The notes below the pieces were generated by a model. That model saw nothing but the letters and a program-made list of their open reading frames with translations, did no database searches and was not told the DNA's origin. Made by a program: the position numbers and the translations under genes. DNA of 64,000 nucleotides from Parasponia andersonii (taxonomy: Eukaryota; Streptophyta; Magnoliopsida; Rosales; Cannabaceae), in assembly GCA_002914805.1 (NCBI GenBank), contig JXTB01000159.1, forward strand, positions 154,783-218,782. The letters are read 5' to 3'. Positions 22,078 through 35,247 of this stretch are shown here, one piece after another. Within the stretch, counting starts at the first letter, position 1; each line of letters begins with the position of its first letter.

Positions 22078-25000
22078 ACATATATCTTTAGTGTTTGCAT
22101 GTAAACTGTTAAAAATTGTCAAGTGGCTTTATATTTTCAGTGAATTAAAATAATTAAAAGAAGCACTTTTAGCTGTGACAATCATAAATTAAAGAAAATT
22201 TAAAGTAAGAAACTGATTAAGTATTTTGCCTCAAAGTTATCAGTTTTGATATATAATGTTTAGCTCGATCGTCCGTACACGGATGAAGACAGCAACTTAA
22301 ATTAAATCAATAATCAAGACACAAATTTTTAGTTCAATATATTATAGTATCGTAAATTATACTAATATATGATCATGGAGAAACAATTAGAACTCCTCGT
22401 TGCATTTTAAACTTTGTCTATATATATGAAACTACTTTAATTACCAGAAATTGCCAATTTTTATTAATTAGGAACTGAATTGTAGGAGTTTATTTTAACT
22501 TAGAGCTTGCCAGCTTGGACATTAACATTAAAAATAACTATATAGGGATGAAAGCCATGGACTGCACAAAGTTTTTTAGTGTCCAATAATTAATTACTAA
22601 TATAACTATACATATATGTGGTTCAGAAGAAATCCCCATAAAGTTGATAATGATTTAATTCTGAATATTTTACCTTAGATAGTACTTCAGGGAATCATAA
22701 CCAAAGATCTGTAATAAAGTATAAGATGAAGTGATTTAAACCATCAATATTGTAGCTTTTGAAGGAGATAATGGATAGATATTCCATTGGTTGAATTTTC
22801 ATCTTTTTTTTTGGCCATTATATCATATCATAAGCACAGTACATAGAGAAAATTTTATTATAAGGGTAGGGGAATTTTTTCAGTCGATGGGTAGGGGACT
22901 TAGAAAATATATAAGTTAAAGAGTCCAAGTACAAGCGAAGGCTAGTCATATAACTAGCATAATAAGAGTAGTGTGAAAGGAGAAATTTGATGAAAAACGA
23001 AGCTAGCCAATTGATCACATAAATGTACAGATCGATAAGAAAGATTCCAAATTAAACAATTTCCATCATTCACGTGGGTACCTCATTTGTCGCTTTGCTT
23101 AATCTCCAAAAAATTATTCTCTCAACTCTATGCTTTAAAATTAATTAAACCTCACATGTGAGAGGGCCTCTCTTGGTCTTCCCTTTGGCCAAAGAACAAG
23201 GAACTGAACAAAGGATATCCAAAAGAAAAAGCCTCTTCAACCGCAAATATAGGGCTTGTGAATAAGAAAGCAGAACTGTGTGCCAGCAGATTCTAGGCAT
23301 GGGTGCCTTTCACATGGGAGCTTGGGTTTAATTAGAATTAATTAACATTTTCTTTTTCCATATATTTCTCTTTGTCCATCAGCTCAATATTTTATGTATT
23401 AATTAGCCCTTCATGGACCTTGCTTGTTAGATATAATTGTTTATATTGGGAGATGGTGATGGGTTTTGATTTGTTTAATTAATGGAATACAGTACTTGGT
23501 GATCATTAGTAAAATATATTATATTACATGAGATAATATAAAATTAATTAAGTCACTCGCATTAAGGCTGTAACAGTTTCTCATCTTTTTCATCATAAAC
23601 ATCATCATCATCTACTTCTTCCCTCAAGGTTAGAACCTGTCTTTCTTGAAGACCTCCAAAGTAATATTGAGACTTCTCGACCGGACTAACTACTTTTAAT
23701 GTAAAAGTTCATGAGTACATATGTATATAAAGTCATATTAAATGAAGCGCACAGACATAGCTATATTGTCAAAGACAAGCACGGTCCCTCCATCTATGAA
23801 AAGTCTACAACACATAATTAGATACTGTATAAATATAAAAACACAAAATTTTAATCATAATATCGTTCAAGACATCCTATTAAGAAGTTACTATTACATA
23901 TGGTTGTTCTTAATTAAGTCAATATTCGTCACGGTATTTGCCAATTTTAATTTCCAGATCCCGTGAAGAGGTCAACTTAATTTGGTTAGACTTTGGTGCA
24001 TGATAACAGTCTTCTAATTGTTCTGAAAAGAGACAAATTAGATATCAATGCTTGTGAAACTTGAAAATTAAATCAAAGCCTTCATCTAATTAGCTAATTA
24101 TAATAGTTCTCCTTAAATTACGAAGATTCTATCAATTTGTCACCCCAACATCTCAAGCTGAGGTTAGCTAGCCAGTTGGATCTTGCGCAAGAAGTATCTT
24201 TTGTTTTATTTTATTTTATTTTATTTTGTTTTTCTAAGTAAGTTTTGAACACCACATTTCGAGAAGAGTAAGTGTGCAAATAAGATAATTGTTGATATTA
24301 CTGAGATGTTTAAATTAATCATATATATACATATATATATGTGTGTGTATATAGTTGGTTTATTATGCTTATGTAGTAGTACCTTAATTCTACTGAAATA
24401 TCCAAATTATGAAGATTAGTGCTCGCTAGCTAGTTATTCTTAACCAGTCAATGCGAGTATTGCATGGGAGACATGTGAACTATACATGTGCAGTACTTAG
24501 GACTTAATCAACAATTTGAATTTCAATCTATAGGAAGTGATGACACTGCGGGCGTTGTGGTCTGGCTTTGAATATATGTGATTATGTTTCAGGGTCAGCT
24601 GTATATATACATTTATATACATATTATTTTTATTTATGTTTCCGGATATATATATATATATATATACATATTTATAGTTGTACCAGCATACATAATATCT
24701 TGTTGTTATTCGTCTTTTTCTGTACTGAAATGACAAAACAAACAAGTCGTAAATGTTCAAACAAATAAAATGAAATACTGCTAGTTCAATCCAATGAGTG
24801 AAAGACGAATGTGACGACGAGATGTGTTGAAGAGGCCGTACGTTTTAAAGCTCTCTCTCTCTCTTCCTTGGTTTTGGGTCCATTGGCCGAAAAAAAAAAA
24901 AATGAAGTTTTACATTTTGCTGAACTGAATAAATCATAGTTGAGATAATACAAAGATGGCAGTCGGCTTATTAAGCGTTTTCTTTTTTTCTTTTTGGGAT

Positions 25001-25694
25001 ATACACGTCGCTAATAAGATATAGATTCGGAAATTACTACATATATAAGCTATAAATAAGTTATTTCCTTTTAATTCAGAGAGAATGAAAATTTTCTAAA
25101 TTAATTAATATATGTCCTATATTCTGTAATCACATGTGCCCCACATGACCTCCTAATTAATGAAATAATCCATGTAGGACAGTTGGTAGTCGCTTCTTAT
25201 TATTATTCTTACACCCTAATAATTCAGTTAATTAAGTCAACATATATAGATGGGAATCAACCCATTTCTGTCGTCTTCTTCCTGGATTGCCTGTTGTTAT
25301 AATCATGGATGTCAGCTAGCCAAACGTGGTCAACTTAATGAAAATAACTCGATATATCAATAAAAATGACAAGAAAGCTGTGTGAGAGCCAAAATACTAT
25401 CACATATGTTTAGCTGGATTAATATTAATAACAATACCTATTATTAATCTCAATATAAGTACTTACTACGTACATAATCATCAAAACTTATATTTTCTCT
25501 TTCACACATTGGGACGTCATATACGTGGCAACCGTAGTAACTATGAGGTTGATAATTACTATAAAATGAACATTGTATCCTAATTATAATTAATTAGTAG
25601 ACTAATTTGTTTATTGTAGAGCCAAGGGTTTGATGTCCACAAGTAAGTCATGCACAAATTATAAATATGTATATACAGAACATAAATCTGCGTA
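22078..25694. other. AT-rich intergenic region
   Basis: No gene or clear transposon end was found. Short frames at 22818-23018, 23742-23966 and 24497-24768 lack domains. Several short (TA)n runs and one CT repeat (24851-24866) are present. Confidence 0.5.
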
Positions 25695-25699
25695 GTTAA

Positions 25700-27245
25700 T
25701 GTCACGATCGAAAATTTAACGCTGTGACTTTTAGTAATTTTAAGTGAAAATAGTGATGAATAGTAGTTTCTAAAATTTCAGAAAAATTTAAGTACTTAAA
25801 ATTTAAATTTAGTCCTCAAAAATAAATAAATTACGAGATTGGACAAATTTAAAAATCATTATATTATTTACTAGTTTTACATTTTTAAGTAAATTTTTCA
25901 TTTTAAGATGAGAGGAAATCCTAATTAACTAGTTTTAAAACTTTTATTAATTCATAAAGTTTAATAAAAGAGTTCAAATTAAAACCCAAGGCCCAATGTT
26001 CAAATAATTTACATAAAATCATTTTATTTTCTAAGTACGCGATTTAATAATAAAATCATCTTTATACATCTACTCAGTAAATATATTACTATTGGCTAAA
26101 TAAATATAACTTAGGAACGGGAAATTGATACCGAGTACAAACCAACCAAAGAAGAAGATTGGAACTTCAAGCATATGCCAAACATGCTTGCCAAGTTACC
26201 AGAATAATTACCACAAAATAGGTCAGTACCTAAAATAGGAGGAAGTATGGGGGTGAGCACGAGAATGCTCAGTAGAAACTCAATCACCTTTTTGAGTGAA
26301 TGCAATTTTATCAAACCTGCATGGTTAATGCATTTTTCCAAAATCCATTTATAAACCAAATTTATAAAACAAACAGTATCTAGAATAATCACATATTCAA
26401 AACCAAAGTCAAAAATCACAAGATTGTACATATCATAAATCAACTCATCCCATGAGCTCACACTTCACGTCACGAACTAGAGTAACTCGTTCTACATGTA
26501 CTAAGTACTCTTTGCCCGATATTTATCCCAAAAAACTAAAAGGACACCCATGTGTCTAAGCTTATCGAAACGGAGGGACAACTGAATGCCTACATCGACC
26601 GAATAGGAATAATCAGAAAAACTTCATGCAGGTTTGCGGGCTCTCACTAAAGGCAGGTGTACTAATTCGCCTACTACAATAATGCGATGCCTAAGATGTA
26701 TCTCATGTGTGATATTATGGTATGTACAATATGTAACAAAATATGCATAATAACCATACAATACATAACCAAGCAAAGCTTTAAAATTCAACTTAGCATT
26801 ATTCTGGATTTACTATACATGGACAAAACACCGATGTTTTACCCCATAGTCATAATATAAAAATATGTATAAAATTCATACAGTTCAATCCCAACATAAT
26901 CCAATAATTTTCAGCAATTTATTAGAATATTATTTATTCACAATTTTTCACAAAATAGTTATAATGAAAATTTTCAAATTAAAACATGTATAAAATCTGA
27001 TAATTGAATCCTTACCTCGAGATAGTAGTTATGCTGAGCTAACGACACTAGAAATATCCTCAATTAATCACCTAGTTGTTCAGACAGTTATTCTCAGATC
27101 TCGTCACGTTCACTTGAAAAGTTGACTTTTCAAATGGAGCCTCAGATTGAGAAATAGAGATCATCACTGAATTCAGAACACCCAAAAATATTGGGTTAGA
27201 CAAAAAAATTTGTCCAAAATGGGTTTCGATGCAGGACCGGCCCAT
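25700..27245 (-). repeat. Gypsy 3' LTR, part left of the nested insertion
   Basis: It begins TGTCACGATCG in plus-strand view, which is CGATCGTGACA at the LTR end in element sense. The open frame at 26111-26461 shows no domain and is probably fortuitous. The partner part of this LTR lies at 34202-35234. Confidence 0.75.
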
Positions 27246-28945
27246 TGTTGAGAAATTAAGACTTCAATCTTACTCACTCTTATTTTGAAGATAACAAACA
27301 TTTGATTTAGTACTAATGATTTAACTTGAATATGTAGTGAAATGGTATAAAGTTCTATTTCAAGTTAATCAAAGAATCAAGCTTGAAGATGGATGCATAT
27401 AGATATATTAGAATCAAACTTGAAGATGAACAATCAAGATACAAGATCGTGTCTAAATAGGGTATATTCATACTTAGTCTTGTATTTGATTTAGTTCATT
27501 GCACATAAGTTCTCTTTGCATTGGCTCATATTTTTCAAAAGAGTTTTCAAACTATCTTAAGCTTAAAATGGTTATTTTATCATAGAAGTTTGAAAATATA
27601 ATATAATGATCTCTTTGAATGGGAAAATATTCTTTAAAACATAATTTCTTAAGGTTAAACAAGTTGCAAATATATTTGAAATCATGATTATTTGAAATAG
27701 GCTAAAAGAATATTTTCTATTTGCAAATAAGAATGTGTTTTAGGATGAACACTTTATAAATTATTATTAAATATCTTTGTGAAACTAAAACAAGTTTACA
27801 ATAGCTAAAATATTCTTTTCAAATTGATTTCTAATTTTTTTAAAGTGTTTAAAATAAATTTAGAAGTTAGTTTTTAAAAAACGACAAAAACTGTTAAAAT
27901 CTGAAAAATACCAAAATCCTGTCAAAATCTGAAATTTGACCACAACATGATTTTGGTCGACCAAAGTTGGTCGACCAATTTTTAGACCAGTGGCCAGAAA
28001 TGACCGTTGAAGCTGAACTGATGTGTCAAACTCCAACGGCTATAATTTTGGTCGACCAAACATTTGGCAGAAAGCAAATAACGGTTATAAATAGCTAGTT
28101 TTCTTAGATATCTATATATAAAGTCTTATTTGATGTCATTTAACATAAGAGCATGAACTTATTAAATTGATATTCATCTACTCTTAAAAGTGTCTTAGCC
28201 TATTTTCACATCAATTACACTTTCAAATCATATTGAGCCATTCTTAGAGTATTCATTGTGCATTGTTCTCAAATCTCCTAAGCCAAAATTGTATTAATTA
28301 ATTTGTGAGGAGAATTTGTGAGTGAGTGTTCACTCTTGTTTATTGAATAACCATTGAGTATGAGGTGAGATTGCCACTAGATTCAAAAACAACCTGATTT
28401 AGGTGAGGTTGCCATCGGAGTCATAAACAACCCGTGAGTTGGTGAGATTGGCACCATTGTCTAAACAATTCGTATAAGTGAGATTGTCATCAGAGTCAAA
28501 ATAATCCGAGGTTAGGCATGATAGAGCCGGAGTCAAGACTATTGTAAAGGCTAGGGTGTGCCTAAGAAGAATTCACTCCATTTGTAAAAGGGTCGTCAAT
28601 CCCATAATCTTGATCTGATAGTGGAAAGCTCAAAGTAAGTTGTCGAGGGCCGGGGATATAGGCAAACTGTCGTATTTGTCGAACCTCGTAAAAACTGAGT
28701 TTGCACTTTCTCTATTTCTACACTCTTTACTTTATTGCAAACTATTTAATTGAGTGTTTAATATTTAGTGTGCTTGATATACTTGCTGTTATTGCATTAT
28801 GTTTAGTAATTATTGTTGATTTAGCTAAAAAAGTTTTAAAATAGTGGTCTATGGTTTTGAATATTTGAAAAGTTTGTTAAAATATTTTAAAACTCAATTC
28901 ACCCTCCCTTTTGAGTTGTTAATATTGGGCTAACAATAGCTAACA
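27246..28945 (+). repeat. 5' LTR of the SIRE-like element (1700 bp)
   Basis: Begins TGTTGAGAAATTAAG and ends AATAGCTAACA. It contains three perfect copies of the palindrome TTGGTCGACCAA at 27953-27964, 27967-27978 and 28048-28059. Confidence 0.92.
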
Positions 28946-28947
28946 AT

Positions 28948-28959
28948 TGGTATCAGAGC
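28948..28959 (+). other. primer-binding site of the SIRE-like element
   Basis: TGGTATCAGAGC, complementary to the 3' end of initiator tRNA-Met, two bases after the left LTR. Confidence 0.88.
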
Positions 28960-28995
28960 TTAGTGCTTAATTTTAAAAGACTTAACCGTCTTGAG

Positions 28996-30262
28996 ATGGC
29001 TAACCCAAATAATTTTCAAATCTTTTCATATGAGAGGTATTCAACCACTAGATCACTATTTTTTAATGGAACTGATTATAATTATTAGAAAAATAGAATG
29101 CTTACATATCTACACTCTTTAGATTTTGATTTATGGCATATTGTTACTAAAAGTCTATTTATTTTTAAGAAAAAGTTTGATGATAAAGAAGTAGATGAAT
29201 ATGATGTAAATGATAAAATTACATTTTCAAAAAATGGTAGAGCTATGCATATTTTGATTTGTGGTATGGATAGAGATATATTTAATAATGTTAAAAAAGC
29301 CACAAATACTCATGAAATGTGAAAAATACTTGAAGTGCCGTATCAAGATACAAATTCTATGAAAGAGACGAAAATCAATATTCTTACACGCCAATATAAA
29401 TTATTCAAGATGCATAAAGATGAGACTATTGCTCAAATGTTTACTAGATTTACTATTATTATAAACTCCTTTAATACTCTTGGAAAATCATTCTCTAATA
29501 TAGATTTGGTGAATAAAGTGCTTAGGAGTCTTCCTAAAGTGTATCTAAGCAAAGTGGTGGCAATTCAAGAAGCTAGAGATCTCACCAAATTTCTTCTAGA
29601 AGAACTTATGGGTTCACTCATGACACATGAGATCTTGATGAAAAAAAGTAATGAAAGAGATCAAAAAACAACATATGCTTCATGGCAATAGAAAATGAGA
29701 TAAGCTCACTTGAACCTAAAAGTAAATTTCATGATATTAGTGATACTAGTAGTGAGTTTAGTGATAGTGATTGTGATTTATCATATGAAAACTTATTGAG
29801 TGATTTTAATGATTTGCACAAAAATTATAAAAAAATCATTTTCAAGAATAATGCTCTTAAAATGAAAATTCTTAATTTGTCAAAAATAATTAAAAGTTTA
29901 CCAAAGAAAATGAAGTAAAATCACCTTGTAGTAGTTGTGATATTTTGTCAAAAGAAAATACTTTCTTAAATGACAAGATTTTTAACTTGACCAACATTAT
30001 CCACAAGTTCACTAATGGAAAGAAGAATTTTGATTCAATGCTTGGTGGACAAAGATGTGTTTTTGACAAAGGAGATATAGGATACAAACCGTTTGTAAAA
30101 CAAAAGTATCTCAAAAATTATTTTATCAAAGCAACATTTAATGATAAATCAAAATATACATATACTTATTGTAATCAAGATGGACATACTAGTTTTTTAT
30201 GCTTTGTAAAGAAAAATACATATTTTGATGAAAAACTAGCTTGGGTACCAAAGAGTTCATAG
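28996..30262 (+). pseudogene. gag of the SIRE-like element, broken
   Basis: A start at 28996 opens a frame that continues to 29691 with two internal stops (near 29086 and 29320). Segments such as KINILTRQYKLFKMHKDETI and LVNKVLRSLPKVYLSKVVAI, followed by a RDLTKFLLEELMGSL segment, are the UBN2 gag domain of SIRE/Maximus-type Copia elements. After a frame change come Ser/Asp-rich and coiled regions (29682-29918, 29945-30262) and a zinc-knuckle relic, YTYCNQDGHTSFLC, in which the first Cys of the CCHC set is Tyr. WVPK repeats at 30240-30300, typical of this lineage, follow. Confidence 0.82.
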
Positions 30263-32468
30263 ACTAACTCCCAAGGACCCAAAGTTATGTGGGTACCAAA
30301 ATCCAAATTTGAATCTTTGTTGTAGGAACAACCAAGAAAATGGGCACTTTAAGAACTTGACCAATGACTTCACCATGCTCTAAAATTTTACAAGGAAATA
30401 ATGGTGGATATTTCATTTTTAGAGACAATACAAAAAGCAAGATTATTGGCATAAGTAATATCAGTAACAATTCTTTGCCTTCATTTAAAAATGTCTTGCT
30501 AGAAATATATTATGCTTAATTCTTGTCAATCATTTGATTAGGTTTTTGAAGTTTGTTTTATTCTTTTAAATATACAATTTGAAATTTTTGATTTAAAATC
30601 CAACATTGGAACTTTTCCTAGTTACTTTACTACTACTTATGCATAAAGAAAGCTTTTCAACAAAAGAACTAAGTAGTAGATATACCTATGCATGTGACAT
30701 TTGATGAAACTAACGACTCCTTCAAGGAGAAAAGCATAGATGATGTTGTTGTAGATTTGGTATTTAAGCTTGAATGATTGGAGCTTAACGAAAAATCCAA
30801 AGATAATGATTAAGTTCAACCTCAACACAAAGAAGATGAAGAGCAATTGGAATGATGGTATAAATGATTCTATTTGATTTATAAATTGTTCATACATGAT
30901 TCAAATTATTTGCACAATGTATAATACTTAAACTCTTATATTTGTACAAGTGCTTGATAGTTTTTACATGACATATACCATACATAATTAATTGAATTAT
31001 TTTATCTATATTAGTATTGTGTTTGAACTCAAAATGATGCATTACTTGAATTCAATATTTACACTTTGTAACTTTATCATTTTGCATTTTTACGCATTAT
31101 TTTTTTTATGAGAACATTTTTTTTTTTGAATATCACATATAAGATTCTCATTAGCTTTCAAAACATGCTTTATTGTGTTTTATCTTTTCTGATCATCTAT
31201 TTCTTATGGTTGTTTAAATTTGGATAACATATCATGTTTGGATTAGATGCTTGTTATTTTTTGCTTATTCATGCTTTTACTTTATATCTGTTAATTGGTA
31301 TCAATCTTATCCTTCATGTTTATACAACTTTTTAATAAAATCAAAAGGAGAAGAAGAATGCGTTTTTGATTTAAATTATTTCAATTGGTATCAAGTTAGT
31401 CATTTTATCTTTGAGTTATTACTTTAATTGGTATCAACTTGGTATATTTTTTCAGAATATAATTGGTATCTATTGGCATAGTTTTAATTAGCATTAAAAT
31501 TGGTTATTATATTTCTTCAAATATAATTGGTAATTGTTTTCAAAAATAATTGGTATCCATAATTGATGTCTCTCATATATGATTGATCTTTTCTTACTTT
31601 GAATATTGATATTTTGATTATGATTCATATATTGAGGGGGAGCATATTTATGATTTACTTGTGCTAAATTCGTCATTATCATTTTTCATGAATTTTATGC
31701 TCTCTATAATTTGATAAAAATGAAGGAAAGGAAATTATTTTACTATTATACTTTAATGATTTTAATTTCTCCTCTATGCTTTGTGATGATTATACTTGGA
31801 GAAATATATTGTCAACAAGTGAAATATTTAAAGCTTTCGTGATCTTGATTTGATGAAACTTCTTTACATATAATATGTTATACTTCTCATACTTTTTGGC
31901 ATCATATTGTTATTCAATCTAATGTATGACATTGTTATTCTTATTTTGAAGATTGTTCAATCCTAGCTTCCTCCATATCTCCTTATTGCTTTGTCATATT
32001 ATTTTTTACATGGGAAGAAAATTGTTTGAATATTTCTCTTTTATATACTTGTGTCATGAATTCAAATAGAGAAAGTAGTATAGTGAATTCATATGGGGAG
32101 AATCTTATTTTAAAGATAAATTAGTTTTTATGGAAAATCTAGTTTGATATTTGACTCTATCTTTTTAATGATGTCAAAAGGGAGAGAATAATGTTGATTT
32201 ATGAAAATGAAGAGAAAAGATTTATTTATGAGTGTGCATAGTTTAAGGGAAAGAACTTGTTTTAGCACACATTTCAAATTTTCTCACAATATACTTATGA
32301 TGCTTAATTGAGTTAAAAAAGGGGAGCAAGTCCCTTTAACTTTCTCAAGTATATTTTGAGATGAGTTTAAAATATGATAAGGAATAAGATAAACTTGTCA
32401 AATTTCATATTTTAATATCCTCATTGTATATTTTCTTGTTATCTCATAAATCAATGTTTGTCATCATC
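30263..32468 (+). other. pol-depleted interior of the SIRE-like element
   Basis: The stretch at 30480-30540 keeps a faint GAG-pre-integrase trace (FKNVLLE), and 30685-30720 encodes MHVTFDETNDSFKEK, resembling the V-FDE-N linker normally located between integrase and RT. Nothing recognisable of protease, integrase core, RT or RNase H remains. The rest is AT-rich non-coding DNA with repeated AATTGGTATC motifs (31290-31570), similar to the long 3' untranslated segment of SIRE elements. Confidence 0.6.
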
Positions 32469-32482
32469 AAAAAGGAGGAGAT
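32469..32482 (+). other. polypurine tract of the SIRE-like element
   Basis: AAAAAGGAGGAGAT, directly before the right LTR. Confidence 0.85.
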
Positions 32483-34196
32483 TGTTGAGAAGTTAAGTTT
32501 TCAATCTTACTCACTCTTATTTTAAAGATAACAAACATTTGGTTTAGTATTAATGATTTAACATAAGTATGTAGTGAAATGATATTAAAGTTCTACTTCA
32601 AGTTAATCAAGGAATCAAGCATGAAGGTGGATGTATATGGATATATTAGAATCAAACTTGAAGATGAATAATCAAGATACAAGATCGTATTTAGATAGGG
32701 TACATTCATACTTAGTCTTGTATTTGATTTAGTTCATAGCACATAATTTTTTTTTGCATTGGCTCATACTTTTCAAAAGAGTTTTTAAACTATCTTAAGC
32801 TTAAAATAGTTATTTTATCATAGAATTTTGAAAATATAATATAATGATCTCTTTGAATGGGAAAATATTCTTGAAAACATGATTTCTTAAGGTTAAAAAA
32901 GTTACAATATATTTGAAATCATGATTATTTGAAATAGACTAAAAGAAGATTTTCTATTTGTAAATAAGAATGTGTTTTAGGATGAACACTTTATAAATTA
33001 TTGTTAAATATCTTTGTGAAACTAAAACAAGTTTACAATAGCTAAAATATTCTTTTTAAATTGATTTCTAATGTTTTTAAAGTGTTTAAAATAAGTTTAG
33101 AAGTCAGTTTTTGAAAAACGCCAAAAACTATTAAAATCTGAAAAATGCCAAAATCCTGTCAAAATCTGAAATATGACCATAACAGTGATTTGGTCGACCA
33201 AATTTAGTCGACTAATTTTTAGACCAGTGGCTAGAAATGACCATTGTAGCTGAACTGATGTGTCAAACTCCAACGGTTATACTTTTGGTCGACTTACGTT
33301 AATTTTGGTCGACCAAACATTTGGCAGAAAGCTAATAACAGCTATAAACGGCTAGTTTTCTTAGATATCTATATATAGAGCCTTATTTGATGTCATTTAA
33401 TATAAGAGCATGAATTTAAATTGATATTCATCTACTCTCAAAGTGTCTTAGTCTATTTTCACATCAATTATACTTTCAAATCATATCGAGCCAATCTTAG
33501 AGCATTCATTGTGCATTGTTCTCAAATCTCCTAAGCCAAAATTGTATTAATTATTTTCTGAGGAGAATTTGTGAGTGAGTGTTCACTCTTATTTATTGAA
33601 TAACCATTGAGTGTGAGGTAAGGTTACCACCAGATTCATAAATAACCCGATTTAGGTGAGGTTACCACCGGAGTCATAAACAACCTGTGAGTTGGTGAGA
33701 TTGGCACCATTGTTTAAATAATCCGTATAAGTGAGATTGTCCCCAGAGTCAAAATAATCCGAGGTTAGGCATGATAGAGCCGGAGTCAAGATTATTTTTA
33801 AGGCTAGAGTGTGCCTAAGAAGAATTCACTCCATTCGTAAAAGAGTCGGTCAAGCCCATAATCTTGATCCGATAGTGGAAAGCTCAAAGCAAGTTGCCGA
33901 GGGCTAGGGACGTAGGCAAACTGTCGTATTTTTCGAACCTCGTAAAAATCGAGTTTGCACTTTCTCTATCCCTACACTCTTTACTTTATTGCAAACTATT
34001 TAATTGAGTGTTTAATATTTAGTGTGCTTAATATACTTGTTGTTATTGCTTTATGTTTGATATTATTGTTGATTTAGTTAAAAAGTTTTAAAATAGTGGT
34101 CTATAGTTTTGAATATTTGAAAAGTTTGTTAAAACGTTTTAAAACCTAATTCACCCCCCTCTTGAGTTGGCAATCTTGGGCTAACAATAGCTAACA
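32483..34196 (+). repeat. 3' LTR of the SIRE-like element (1714 bp)
   Basis: Begins TGTTGAGAAGTTAAG and ends AATAGCTAACA, matching 27246-28945 along its whole length. It retains TTGGTCGACCAA at 33190-33201 and 33305-33316, carries TTAGTCGACTAA between them, and has extra bases near 33286-33304 not in the left LTR. Confidence 0.92.
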
Positions 34197-34201
34197 CTCG
34201 T

Positions 34202-35234
34202 GGCATGCAAAATAGTGCTATTCACGAGCTATTTTCTCAATTTTTATGCTACTTTAGAAAATAATGGTATTTTCTATTAAAATTCATGTCCCAACCTCAC
34301 TTAGTCCAAATTCGAAGTCAGAACTCAGTTTCGAGGTCTCGAACATTAAATGGGCTCAAAATCTAAAAATTATAAAAATACCACATTTAAAAATTTGCCA
34401 CACTTTCATTTCGATAATTAATTAACGATCTCCCAGTTACCATTTCAACACTTCAAAATCGTGAGATTTCATGTTTCAATCTCCTCTTTCACGTGGTAAA
34501 ATTTTCTCGGGATAAATAACTCAATTTCAAAATAATTATGAAAATACCTCAAAAATTTAACATTATAAAATTGCTACAGTAGTCAACTTCTCACCGGGGC
34601 CAAGTTAGAGGCCGAGAGTAGTTGTAAATGAAAGCTCAAGTCAAGACAAGTTCGACAACGGCGACGGCTAGTTGATTGGACGTCGGATAATTTTCCATTC
34701 CGATGGTAGTGACTTCGGATTGCTTTTTCTTCGGCGAGAGGTGGCAAAATGGGATAGCAGCACTAGGCGCTACTTCGTCAGTGTCTTCCGGTCAGGGCAG
34801 GCTAGTGCGTCGGGCTGCTCGGTGGCCGGAGGAGTTGCAAATGAACAATAACCGAGGGTGTGCTTAGGAGGGCCTTGGTGAAGAAGAAGAAGAATCTGGG
34901 GGATTTATTTGCAATTTTTGAAACTGTAGATAGTGGGACATGTGGCATAATCTGGTTTGACCGAATTTTTTTTTTAAATTCCACTTTGGCCACAAATTTC
35001 AAAAAGATTCTTTCACTTTAATCCTTCCTTAATTACACTTTGTCCCTGGTTTGTAATTTTTTTTCGCTTTTGCCCCAAATGCACCTAGACTTTATTTTGT
35101 CTAGGTTCAACACAAATAATTTAATTTAAAAATAATTTCAGATTTTTATTTAATTAATATGAAAATATCGAATTACCAAAATACCCTTGAATTAAAATTA
35201 CTTAATTACCTTTATAAAAATTTAGGATTTTACA
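34202..35234 (-). repeat. Gypsy 3' LTR, part right of the nested insertion
   Basis: Ends TTTAGGATTTTACA in plus-strand view, i.e. the LTR starts TGTAAAATCC in element sense. The stretch from about 34700 matches 36295-36802, including GGCGAGAGGTG, GCAGCACTAGGCGCT and GAAACTGTAGATAGTG. Open frames here belong to the repeat. Confidence 0.85.
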
Positions 35235-35247
35235 TCCTCTCCCTCTT
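35235..35247 (-). other. polypurine tract of the Gypsy element
   Basis: Minus strand AAGAGGGAGAGGA precedes the LTR start TGTAAAATCC. The same bases are also read as part of the conserved pol C-terminus in one frame. Confidence 0.8.

Larger units (their letters stand above)
27241..34201 (+). mobile_element. SIRE/Maximus-like Copia element, non-autonomous, nested
   Basis: The element occupies 27246-34196 with LTRs of 1700 and 1714 bp and a 3.5-kb interior. The flanking pentamers CCCAT (27241-27245) and CTCGT (34197-34201) could be a decayed target duplication, each one transition from CCCGT. A tRNA-Met primer site follows the left LTR and a polypurine tract precedes the right LTR. Gag is recognisable and broken. 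Integrase, reverse transcriptase and RNase H are absent apart from a trace of the integrase-RT linker, so most of pol was deleted. In the first 155 bp of the LTRs I count about 15 differences, so the insertion is old. Confidence 0.9.

Noticed and set aside
26111..26461. 116-codon hydrophobic frame
   Set aside because: It lies within the Gypsy LTR and no domain is recognisable; LTRs do not normally encode proteins.
34802..35002. 66-codon frame and the related 36272-36632 frames
   Set aside because: They are homologous copies of Gypsy LTR sequence, not genes.
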